Of a stretch of 64,000 nucleotides of DNA, positions 8,520 to 15,825 are shown one piece after another. The DNA is from Bacteroidales bacterium. Lineage in GTDB: Bacteria; Bacteroidota; Bacteroidia; Bacteroidales; Paludibacteraceae. Location of the stretch: the NCBI GenBank assembly GCA_900769555.1, contig CAAGHA010000128.1, positions 1-64,000 on the forward strand. The letters run 5' to 3'. The stretch's first letter is position 1, and the number at the start of each line of letters is the position of its first letter. A program made the position numbers and the translations under genes. The notes under the pieces are model-generated. The model saw nothing but the letters and a program-made list of their open reading frames with translations. It was not told the origin of the DNA and made no database searches.

Positions 8520-9599
8520 TTATTTTTCTTTTAATCTTTTTAAATGGCAAAAATATAGTTCTCCGTTTTCATCGCGCAAGTGCATACCATTTCCTTGGCA
8601 ATATTTAAAGTAAGAGCAATCAGCACAATCACCTTTTTTCATCCATTCTCGGTTTCTGTATGGGTGGTAACAATTTTCCCATACCTCTAAAAAGTCATCT
8701 TTATAGATGTTTCCTTGACTATAATTGGAACGAATACTTGTGCAAGCAGAAATATCTCCATTGATAAGAACAGAACCAACATTAATACCCGCATGGCAAG
8801 AGAAAAATTTATTTCTAACGTCTCCTTCGTAATTACCTAAAAATCCCTCACAGCCATATTCTAATCGAATTTTCCCCTCTTTTCTTGTTGATTTTATAAA
8901 TTCCATAACGCTCCGAAAATCCTCATTAGATAGTTGTAATTCAGGATCAAGAGCAGCCCGTCCCATGGGAATAATTGTAAAGATTCTCCATCGTTTTACC
9001 CCCATGTTTATGAGGTGTGATTTCAGTTGTTCCAGTGAAAAAATGTTTTGTTTATTTACGCAAGTAACCACATCAAAGACTAAATCAGGGACGGAACATA
9101 ACATTTTAATTGCATTATTTGCTCGTTCAAAGCTTTTTTCATTCCCTCGCATCCAATTATGTTCTTTTTCAAATCCATCCAAACTAACACTTATAGAGTG
9201 AAGTCCAGACTGTAACAATCGGTTCAATCGTTCTTGTGTTAAGTGGTATCCATTGGTTACCATTCCCCATGGGAACCCTTTTTTGTAAATTGCTAATCCA
9301 CATTCTTCCAAGTCTTGTCTCATTAATGGTTCTCCACCGCTGATAATGACAAAAACTTTATGAGGATCATATTTTTTTGCAATACTATCCAGGACTTTTA
9401 AAAAATCAGCTAACGGCATATCCGAAGTTCCGGAAGTCTTTTTACAATCACTACCGCAATGACGACAATTTAGGTTGCAACGTAGAGTACACTCCCAAAA
9501 GAGTTGTCTTAAAGAGTGTTCTTGTTTAATTTTATCGTTTAGGTGGCGATTGAGTTCCAATGCAACCTTTCGTCTGAGGGTAAGAGGGGTGACTTTCAT
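8520..9599 (-). CDS. Radical SAM/SPASM protein paired with a lipoprotein (TIGR04133-like)
   Basis: This 359-residue enzyme has the radical SAM cluster motif CNLNCRHC (C41, C45, C48), then SGGEPL and VTNGYHL as in S-adenosylmethionine binding. The C-terminal part has cysteines typical of a SPASM domain with auxiliary Fe-S clusters: CHAG, CTSI, CADCSYFKYC and a final CHLK. SPASM enzymes usually modify peptides or proteins. The gene lies 112 bp downstream of a small lipoprotein gene on the same strand. That pairing matches, from memory, the TIGR04133 enzyme and TIGR04134 lipoprotein of Bacteroidales. The modification and its purpose are unknown to me. Confidence 0.85.
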   Translation of the reverse strand: MKVTPLTLRRKVALELNRHLNDKIKQEHSLRQLFWECTLRCNLNCRHCGSDCKKTSGTSDMPLADFLKVLDSIAKKYDPHKVFVIISGGEPLMRQDLEECGLAIYKKGFPWGMVTNGYHLTQERLNRLLQSGLHSISVSLDGFEKEHNWMRGNEKSFERANNAIKMLCSVPDLVFDVVTCVNKQNIFSLEQLKSHLINMGVKRWRIFTIIPMGRAALDPELQLSNEDFRSVMEFIKSTRKEGKIRLEYGCEGFLGNYEGDVRNKFFSCHAGINVGSVLINGDISACTSIRSNYSQGNIYKDDFLEVWENCYHPYRNREWMKKGDCADCSYFKYCQGNGMHLRDENGELYFCHLKRLKEK

Positions 9600-9653
9600 T
9601 GTTTTAATATCTGTTTTTTCTCAGATATACACGAAATAATTTTAAACTATTGT

Positions 9654-9689
9654 CAAAATTATCCCAACCTGATTTATAAAAATTACCTA
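9654..9689 (-). repeat. Dispersed-element left end, inverted
   Basis: The reverse complement reads TAGGTAATTTTTATAAATCA and continues GGTTGGGATAATTTTG. This closely follows the left end of the element at 38805 and the copy at 40858. It sits in the gap between the lipoprotein and radical SAM genes. Confidence 0.6.
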
Positions 9690-9711
9690 TGGAAATTGCC
9701 TTAATTGTTTA

Positions 9712-10194
9712 TTATTTCTTTTCCATTTTTATAGTTTCTTCCAATAGAAACATTCCTTGGTTCCAGTCGTCACTATCATCTTTAATTTTATTGGTTCGAG
9801 GATTATTGAAAATAATTTCTCGAGTTTCAAATTCACCATTTTCTTCTCCATCAACATCTTCCAATTTGATTTTTAACCCACCTTTGGTTGAGTAGTATTT
9901 TATTATACCATTTATTTCCCCATTCTTATTGGAATATAGAGTATCTTTAGAATAATCTTCGTAGGAGAGCTGTTCAGAATAACCTATGTAGGCGGACTGA
10001 TAAAAAGTTGCTTGAATGTCGGAGATTGGGGCGCTATCCTCATCTGTGACAGATATTTTTACTGTGTAATCAACATTCGGAGATCCATATAAACAAGTTT
10101 GTTCAAGTTCATCATTACATCCGGAAAAACCCAATATAGAGAAAATAAATGCGATAAATTTCTCCCATCCAATCTTAGTTTTGTTATTTCTCAT
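9712..10194 (-). CDS. Radical SAM-associated putative lipoprotein (TIGR04134-like)
   Basis: This is a 160-residue exported protein. A basic N-terminus (MRNNKTK) and a hydrophobic stretch lead to the lipobox LGFSGC, with the lipidated Cys at 26. The mature part starts with a second Cys and the segment CLYGSPNVDYTV, followed by SVTDEDSAPISDIQATFY, which suggests an Ig-like or carboxypeptidase-regulatory-like beta fold. I start it at the ATG at 10194, not the TTG-type extension at 10233, because this gives a compact signal. It is upstream of the radical SAM gene, probably in one transcript, and is the likely substrate. Confidence 0.75.
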   Translation of the reverse strand: MRNNKTKIGWEKFIAFIFSILGFSGCNDELEQTCLYGSPNVDYTVKISVTDEDSAPISDIQATFYQSAYIGYSEQLSYEDYSKDTLYSNKNGEINGIIKYYSTKGGLKIKLEDVDGEENGEFETREIIFNNPRTNKIKDDSDDWNQGMFLLEETIKMEKK

Positions 10195-10274
10195 ACGATA
10201 GATATTTAAATTTAAGTTTTTTATATTTTGCATAAAAAATTCCCAATGTCATCTGAATAACTTTTAAGGGTTGA

Positions 10275-10282
10275 CAAATGTA
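10275..10282 (-). promoter_or_regulatory. -7 box for the lipoprotein/radical SAM pair
   Basis: The minus strand reads TACATTTG, giving a leader of about 75 nt before the ATG at 10194. Confidence 0.5.
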
Positions 10283-10367
10283 GAATTTTTTTAAAAATCA
10301 TACTATTAATTAATAAAAAAAATAGGTTTATTATTAAAATCTGCCATTTTGCATTTGCTATTGGACT

Positions 10368-10571
10368 CTATACCACAATATGATCAATTTGTGTTGTGCC
10401 ATAGAGCGTAGGCAATAAAACATCATTGAGAGTGACGTACTCTTTCGAAAGCCGTTTGAGTTTATGGGCTACACACCTTTCCCCATGGTTGGGAGTGTTT
10501 TTGAAAGAAGAAAGCCCCCTCTCTAAAACCCCAAGAAGAGCAATGATGCCGATGATGATTATTATTTCCAC
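10368..10571 (-). pseudogene. Truncated NERD-domain protein
   Basis: Residues 1-17 form a membrane segment. The rest reads GERCVAHKLKRL, then VLLPTLYGTTQIDHIVV, the first half of a NERD (nuclease-related) domain. It stops at TAG just where intact proteins continue SPYGIFVIE. The two codons after the stop still encode SP, so a small indel or substitution in a formerly longer gene is likely. No ATG is available at the 5' end, only GTG at 10571. An element fragment lies immediately upstream. Confidence 0.6.
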
Positions 10572-10590
10572 GCAATTTTCAATGAATAAA

Positions 10591-10674
10591 GGGTGTGTTC
10601 TATAAATTCAAAAACATCCGTAACGGAATTTATGAAGAAAAAATAGAAAAATCGTAATTTGTAGAAGTTGCCCT
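10591..10674. repeat. Short internally deleted copy of the dispersed element
   Basis: The left end reads GGGTGTGTTCTATAAATTC and the right end reads CGTAATTTGTAGAAGTTGCC, which are imperfect inverted repeats of each other. The interior GTAACGGAATTTATGAAG resembles the core of the 193-bp copy. The right end reaches into the bcp stop codon. Confidence 0.6.
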
Positions 10675-11131
10675 ATGATATCTTCTCCAAAATCTGTTCT
10701 GCGTGAATTTTGGTTTTGATCTCTTTAGGACCCATGATTTGTTCGATGACACCCTCTTCATTAATTAAGTAAGTGGTACGCAGAGTGCCGATGGTTTTCT
10801 TTCCGCAGAAAACTTTTTCGCCCCAACAACCCAAGGTTTGGAGCAGGGTAGTTTCAGTATCGGCTATCAAAGGAAATTCCAAATGGTGATTTTCGGCAAA
10901 CTTTAGTTGAGCCGATTGTTTGTCTTTGCTCACCCCGATGATAGAGTATCCCTTTTTCGCTAATTCATCCTTGTGTTGTTGTAAGGAGCAAGCCTCTGCT
11001 GTGCAACCCGGAGTATTTGCTTTCGGGTAGCAAAATAATATCACCTTTTTTCCTTTGAAATCACTCGCTTTAATCTCATTTTCGTTTTGGTCTGTGCCAA
11101 GAATTTCCGGAATTTTATCTCCAATGTTCAT
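10673..11131 (-). CDS. bcp: Thioredoxin-dependent peroxiredoxin, Bcp type
   Basis: This 152-residue peroxiredoxin reduces peroxides using thioredoxin. The peroxidatic Cys is C43 in ANTPGCTAEAC, and the resolving Cys is C48, the five-residue spacing typical of Bcp. FPLIADTE and the conserved Arg in TLRTTYLI are also present. The gene is monocistronic. Its stop codon lies in the terminus of an element fragment, and its leader holds another. Confidence 0.92.
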   Translation of the reverse strand: MNIGDKIPEILGTDQNENEIKASDFKGKKVILFCYPKANTPGCTAEACSLQQHKDELAKKGYSIIGVSKDKQSAQLKFAENHHLEFPLIADTETTLLQTLGCWGEKVFCGKKTIGTLRTTYLINEEGVIEQIMGPKEIKTKIHAEQILEKIS

Positions 11132-11143
11132 TTGTTAAAAATT

Positions 11144-11192
11144 ATGGTGTTTCTATAAATTATGATTGAGCCTTTCTATGGATATTACCTTA
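11144..11192. repeat. Very short copy of the dispersed element
   Basis: TGGTGTTTCTATAAATTATG on the left and ATGGATATTACCTTA on the right form about 50 bp with facing element-like ends. It lies within the presumed bcp leader. Confidence 0.45.
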
Positions 11193-11227
11193 AACTCAGT
11201 CGTACCTAATGTAGTAGTAATCTAAAG

Positions 11228-11235
11228 CAAAGATA
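11228..11235 (-). promoter_or_regulatory. -7 box for bcp
   Basis: The minus strand reads TATCTTTG followed by C, giving a leader of about 90 nt to the ATG at 11131. Confidence 0.55.
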
Positions 11236-11294
11236 ACGAATATTGTGGTATTAAAAAAATATATGGTAAAGTATTGAAAAATGATAAAATAAAT

Positions 11295-11302
11295 TAACTT
11301 TG
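11295..11302 (+). promoter_or_regulatory. -7 box for the gene at 11360
   Basis: TAACTTTG followed by CACG lies 57 bp before the start codon. It diverges from the bcp promoter. Confidence 0.6.
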
Positions 11303-11359
11303 CACGTGCGTAAAGTCGATCTAATTTTATAAAAATTAAACTGCTTTATAATATAGAGT

Positions 11360-11818
11360 ATGAAGAGATTAAAGATTCTTATTTATGTAGCAATCATCGC
11401 TTTATTTGCGACAGCAGAAAGTTATGCTCAATTTGATAAATTGAGTTTTGGTAAATATGGTATATCTTCAGTAAGTCCACAGGGTTTACGTTCGGTAAAA
11501 GGATCTGCTTGGGTTGATGTTACCAATGCAGCAAAAGGATTAAAAGTCTCTAATGTTAAAGGCGTTGTTTATAAAAACGGGAAGCCATTTGTTAATGGAA
11601 CTGCCAATAATTTCAGTGTGCCATCCGGAAAGAAAAGATGTTCAATCAATGGTTCGGCATCGTTGTGTGAAGGAGTTTCTTTATGGAGTGTATTAAGTCT
11701 GTTGTCTTTTGATGCCAAAGATTTTTCTGTGGATGTTTCTATGACAGTGACTACTGCCGATGGTAAAAGTAAATCGATAACGAAAAAGAAGGTTCCATTG
11801 AGTAAATTGTTAAAGTGA
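11360..11818 (+). CDS. Secreted protein of unknown function, possible LEA14-like fold
   Basis: This 152-residue protein has a clear signal peptide: basic start, hydrophobic core, likely cleavage after ESYAQ. The mature part is rich in beta-type residues, with GSAWVDVTNAAKGLKVSNVKG and a later SVDVSMTVTTADGK. That recalls LEA type-2 beta sandwiches of small Bacteroidetes periplasmic proteins, but I am not certain. It is monocistronic, with its own promoter and a terminator after two element fragments. Confidence 0.7.
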   Translation: MKRLKILIYVAIIALFATAESYAQFDKLSFGKYGISSVSPQGLRSVKGSAWVDVTNAAKGLKVSNVKGVVYKNGKPFVNGTANNFSVPSGKKRCSINGSASLCEGVSLWSVLSLLSFDAKDFSVDVSMTVTTADGKSKSITKKKVPLSKLLK

Positions 11819-11835
11819 GTTCTATAAATTCACAG
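11814..11835 (+). repeat. Dispersed-element left-end fragment
   Basis: AAGTGAGTTCTATAAATTCAC overlaps the stop codon of the upstream gene. It shares TTCTATAAATT with the element ends elsewhere in the window. Confidence 0.4.
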
Positions 11836-11892
11836 TTTTTAATTTAAAAGTGTAATTTTACAATAATTATTTAATAAAATTTAAACAGCTTC

Positions 11893-11915
11893 TAAGGTGT
11901 GTTCTATAAATTCAT
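11893..11915 (+). repeat. Dispersed-element left-end fragment
   Basis: TAAGGTGTGTTCTATAAATT matches the left end at 10591 almost exactly. No partner right end is visible. Confidence 0.5.
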
Positions 11916-11956
11916 TTCAACTCCTAATTTGGAGTTAAATGTGGATATATTAAATT

Positions 11957-11997
11957 GGGGAGAGTGAATAACAAACATTATTCAGCCCCTTTTTTTG
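11957..11997 (+). terminator. Rho-independent terminator
   Basis: GGGG, then TGAATAA, loops back to TTATTCA and CCCC, followed by a seven-base T run. It separates the secreted-protein gene from the ABC exporter. Confidence 0.8.
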
Positions 11998-12030
11998 TTT
12001 ATTTGTAACTATTATAAATTATTATATAAA

Positions 12031-13836
12031 ATGAATTTGTTGGAATTATTTAAGAATATCAAGCCATTTGTAATGCCTTATAAATGGTTGGTTTTGGCGA
12101 CATTGATTCTTACCTTGATAGGTTCTTTCATGGCGCAAGTGAATGCAATTGTTTTGGATTGGACTGTAGATTCTATTAACGATTTGATAGTTACGCCTCA
12201 ATTCGATTGGAATCAGGCCGTACATATCCTGACAATTATTACGATTGTATTGTTAGGAAAAGAGGTTTTGTCAGCCCTAATAACCTTTGCACAACGATTC
12301 TTTGGAGAGAAGATGAGAATTTATGTATCCAAAGATTTAGCTCAATCGGTTATTGAAAAAATACTTACTTTTAAGGTTGCATTTTTCTCTATGGGAGACA
12401 ATGAAACAGGTAAGTTGCAGACTCGTATAGATCAAGGTGTAAGTAGTTTATCAAGAACAGTGCAGAATTTCTTTATTGATTTATTACCTCTTTTTATGAG
12501 TGCAATATTGGCTTTGATCTTGATGTTTGCCGCAAATGTTTACGTTGGATTGACTGCTTTGACCATTGTTCCGATTTATTTCTTTATTACTTACCGTCAA
12601 GCAAGGAAATTGCAAGGATGGAGACGAGATATGAGGCAATTTAGAGAGGTGAAGAGTCATGGTATCATGAATATCATTGAATCCATCAATGTGATTAAAT
12701 CATTTAACCGAGAAAGAATTGAGGGTGATAAACAGTTGGATATTCAAAATAAAGTGACTGATAATCAATTGAACACAAGAAAGGTGAGTTTCTATTTTGA
12801 AGGATTGAAGAGCTTTGTTCAACAAATAGGAACTGTATTAATCATTATATTAACTGCTTATTTGGTTTTGATTGGATATCCAGAAATGACGATTGGAAAA
12901 ATTATGTATCATGTCATGTTGTTTAGTAATGTTGTGGCTCCAATCAGTCAATTACATCGTATTTTTGATGATATTAATGATGCGATTATTTACGCAGAAG
13001 GATTCTTTGATATATTGAATTCCGACGATCAGATTGAACCCTCCGGAACTTATAAACCGGAGAAAGTTGAGGGTAAATTTGAGTTATCAGGAGTTGATTT
13101 TACATACCCTAACGGAACAAAAGCACTGCATAACATCAATATGACAATTGAGTGCGGAAAAATTACTGCATTGGTTGGATTGTCCGGAGCAGGAAAGAGT
13201 ACAATCGTTAATTTATTGGATAAGTTCTACGAACCGGATTGTGGAAGCATTAAGTTAGATGGGGTTGATTTGAAAGATTATGATACAAAATTCCTTCGAG
13301 AGAATATAGGTTTGGTTTTGCAGAAGAATCATATCTTTGATGGTACAATTGAAGAAAATATCCGCTACGGAAAACCTGATGCAACTTTTGAAGAGGTGAT
13401 TGATGCTGCAAAAAAAGCTTACATTTATGACCAAGTAATGGAGTTGCCTAATCAATTTCAAGGGAAAGCTCAACAACTATCAGGAGGTCAACAACAAAGA
13501 ATTGCAATTGCTAGAATGTTCTTAAAGAATCCTCCGATTATTTTCTTGGACGAACCAACTGCCAGCTTGGATGCAATTGCTACAGAGCAAATTAAAAATA
13601 GTATAGAAGCTATCAAAAAGAATAGAACCGTGATAATTATCTCTCATAGTATCTCTCAAATTATTGATAGTGATATTATCTATGCCTTGAAAGCCGGTAG
13701 GGTAGAACAATTTGGTGATCCGGACGAGGTTTACAAAATGGGAGGAATCTATAAAGATATTGTTGATGCTTCTGCAAGAAGTCTTAATATTGAAAAGATT
13801 GCTCAAACTATAGATGATGATTATGATGATGTGTAA
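12031..13836 (+). CDS. ABC exporter half-transporter (MsbA-like)
   Basis: This 601-residue fusion has an N-terminal six-helix exporter domain (about 1-330) and an ABC ATPase. The ATPase has Walker A GLSGAGKST, Q-loop LVLQKNH, signature LSGGQQQR, Walker B IIFLDEPTASLD and switch His in ISHS. It would work as a homodimer or with an unseen partner. The substrate is unknown; lipid or peptide export are typical. An upstream ATG at 11995 overlaps the terminator, so I use the ATG at 12031. Confidence 0.88.
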   Translation: MNLLELFKNIKPFVMPYKWLVLATLILTLIGSFMAQVNAIVLDWTVDSINDLIVTPQFDWNQAVHILTIITIVLLGKEVLSALITFAQRFFGEKMRIYVSKDLAQSVIEKILTFKVAFFSMGDNETGKLQTRIDQGVSSLSRTVQNFFIDLLPLFMSAILALILMFAANVYVGLTALTIVPIYFFITYRQARKLQGWRRDMRQFREVKSHGIMNIIESINVIKSFNRERIEGDKQLDIQNKVTDNQLNTRKVSFYFEGLKSFVQQIGTVLIIILTAYLVLIGYPEMTIGKIMYHVMLFSNVVAPISQLHRIFDDINDAIIYAEGFFDILNSDDQIEPSGTYKPEKVEGKFELSGVDFTYPNGTKALHNINMTIECGKITALVGLSGAGKSTIVNLLDKFYEPDCGSIKLDGVDLKDYDTKFLRENIGLVLQKNHIFDGTIEENIRYGKPDATFEEVIDAAKKAYIYDQVMELPNQFQGKAQQLSGGQQQRIAIARMFLKNPPIIFLDEPTASLDAIATEQIKNSIEAIKKNRTVIIISHSISQIIDSDIIYALKAGRVEQFGDPDEVYKMGGIYKDIVDASARSLNIEKIAQTIDDDYDDV

Positions 13837-13888
13837 TCTTTTTTGTAAAATATTTGGGGAATCTGTTTAATAAGTTTGTTTAAATTTC

Positions 13889-13896
13889 TAATTTTG
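13889..13896 (+). promoter_or_regulatory. Promoter for the phenylacetate-CoA ligase operon
   Basis: TAATTTTG followed by C is the -7 box. A TTTG about 13 bp further upstream is a possible but closely spaced -33 match. The leader would be about 110 nt. Confidence 0.5.
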
Positions 13897-14009
13897 CATT
13901 TGATAAATAATTGGTTCAATTTGTTTGTTGAAACAAACGATTATCTCGAAAGCAACAAGAGATTTATAAAATATGAAAGTTAATTGAAATAAAAGAAATA
14001 GATAGAACA

Positions 14010-15311
14010 ATGATTTGGAATGAGACCGTAGAGTGTATGGATCGCGAAGAAATGAAGAAGTTTCAAAGTATTCGTTTGAGGCGAGTTGTGGAGCGTGTTT
14101 ACCATAATTGTGAACCATACAGAAAAAGAATGCAAGAAGCCGGTGTAACTCCGGAAGATATTAATAGTATCGATGATATTGTAAAACTTCCTTTCTCGTC
14201 TAAAAAGGATCTTCGAGACTATTACCCATTCGGATTGTTGTCTTCTCCAATGTCAGAGATTGTGAGGATTCATGCTTCATCTGGGACAACCGGTAAGCCG
14301 ATTGTTGTGGGTTTGACTCGTAACGACCTTGCTGTGTGGAAAGAAGTGGGAGCAAGATGTTTGACTGCTTTTGGATTGTCGAATAAGGATATTGTTCAAG
14401 TTTCGTATGGATATGGTCTATTCACCGGAGGATTGGGTGTTCATGATGCTATCCAGAATATCGGTGGAACGGTAATCCCTATGTCAAGCGGAAATACCCA
14501 AAAGCAGATTATGTTGATGCATGACTTGGGTGCTAATGCTTTGTGTTGTACTCCTTCGTATGCATTGTATTTGGCAGAAGCGCTTGAAGCGTCTGAATAT
14601 CCTCGAGATGAGTTTCGTTTGAAAGTGGGTGTTTTTGGTGCTGAACCATGGACTGAATCTATGCGAAAAGAGATAGAACAGAAAATGGGTATTAAAGCAT
14701 ATGATATTTACGGATTGACGGAAATTATTGGTCCGGGTGTTGGTTATGAGTGTGAATGTCAGAAAGGTACTCATCTTAACGAAGATCATTTCTTCCCTGA
14801 AATTGTTGATCCGGAAACAGGAGAACCTGTAGAACCCGGTCAGGTGGGTGAATTGGTATTTACAACGTTGACAAAAGAGGGTATGCCTTTGATTCGTTTC
14901 CGCACGAGAGACTTGACAGCATTGCATTATGAGAAGTGTTCTTGCGGTAGAACATTTGTTCGTATGGATAAGATTATGGGACGTTGTGACGATATGTTGA
15001 TTATTCGAGGAGTGAATGTGTTCCCGTCTCAAATCGAAGCAGTTATTTGTGAAACCGAGGAATTTGAACCTCATTTCTTTATTACGGTTGACCGTGTGAA
15101 CAATACAGATACTTTTGAAGTTCAAGTAGAAGTGAAAGAAGCATTCTATTCCGACGATATTAAGAGTATGTTAGAGTTGAAGAAGAAAATTGCTCATAAG
15201 ATTCAAGGTGTAGTTGGAATTCAACCGGATATAAAATTAGTGGAACCTCGTTCTTTACAACGTAGTGAAGGAAAGGCGAAAAGGGTGTTGGATAAGAGAG
15301 TGTTGGTCTGA
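14010..15311 (+). CDS. Phenylacetate--CoA ligase family enzyme
   Basis: This 433-residue ANL-superfamily adenylating enzyme has the AMP-binding loop HASSGTTGKP, DIYGLTEIIGPGV, and the hinge GRCDDMLIIRGVNVFPSQIE. It forms aryl-acetyl-CoA from the acid, ATP and CoA. In Bacteroidales such ligases commonly sit with ACT proteins and indolepyruvate oxidoreductases and are thought to act in aryl-acid formation from aromatic amino acids. The ACT gene follows here; no iorAB genes are in view. Confidence 0.9.
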   Translation: MIWNETVECMDREEMKKFQSIRLRRVVERVYHNCEPYRKRMQEAGVTPEDINSIDDIVKLPFSSKKDLRDYYPFGLLSSPMSEIVRIHASSGTTGKPIVVGLTRNDLAVWKEVGARCLTAFGLSNKDIVQVSYGYGLFTGGLGVHDAIQNIGGTVIPMSSGNTQKQIMLMHDLGANALCCTPSYALYLAEALEASEYPRDEFRLKVGVFGAEPWTESMRKEIEQKMGIKAYDIYGLTEIIGPGVGYECECQKGTHLNEDHFFPEIVDPETGEPVEPGQVGELVFTTLTKEGMPLIRFRTRDLTALHYEKCSCGRTFVRMDKIMGRCDDMLIIRGVNVFPSQIEAVICETEEFEPHFFITVDRVNNTDTFEVQVEVKEAFYSDDIKSMLELKKKIAHKIQGVVGIQPDIKLVEPRSLQRSEGKAKRVLDKRVLV

Positions 15312-15324
15312 TAAATTTAGGAAT

Positions 15325-15762
15325 ATGAATAAAAATGGAGTAATTAAACAACTATCAGTTTTTTTGGAGAATAAAACCGGTAGGTTGAATCATGTTGCAG
15401 AAATCTTAGGGGCAGAAAATATCAATATGACCGCTTTTAGTGTGGCTGATAATTCTGATTTCGGAATCTTGAGAGTGATTGTGTCAGAACCTCAGAGAGC
15501 GTTGCAAGTTCTAAAAGAGCATCGTTTTGCTGTCTCTTTAACGGATGTAATTTGTTTGCGTACTTCCAATGAACCCGGAACTCTTTCCAAGGTTTTGAAA
15601 GTGCTTGAACAAGAGCAGATTTACATCGAGTATATGTATGCTTTTTCCGAAGGGGTTGAGGCTAATGTTGTTATTCGTCCTGATAAATTGAATGAAGGTT
15701 TGGCGGCATTGGAAAAGAATAATATTCAAGTGTTGACAGAACAAGACGTTTGCAACTTATAA
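15325..15762 (+). CDS. Tandem ACT-domain protein
   Basis: This 145-residue protein consists of two ACT domains: KQLSVFLENKTGRLNHVAEI at the N-terminus and TSNEPGTLSKVLKVLEQEQI in the second half. ACT domains bind amino acids and regulate enzymes. It starts 13 bp after the CoA ligase gene, so it probably senses an aromatic amino acid and controls that step. An ORF start at 15265 lies inside the upstream gene; the ATG at 15325 fits the domain start. Confidence 0.85.
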   Translation: MNKNGVIKQLSVFLENKTGRLNHVAEILGAENINMTAFSVADNSDFGILRVIVSEPQRALQVLKEHRFAVSLTDVICLRTSNEPGTLSKVLKVLEQEQIYIEYMYAFSEGVEANVVIRPDKLNEGLAALEKNNIQVLTEQDVCNL

Positions 15763-15779
15763 AAGTTGTCTATAATATT

Positions 15780-15825
15780 AAAGGTGAAAAGGTTGGAATA
15801 GTTCATTCTTCCTTTTCACCTTTTT
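15780..15825. terminator. Bidirectional terminator
   Basis: AAAGGTGAAAAGG at 15780-15792 pairs with CCTTTTCACC, followed by TTTTT on the plus strand. It serves the ACT gene and overlaps the 3' end of the convergent oxidoreductase gene. Confidence 0.8.
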
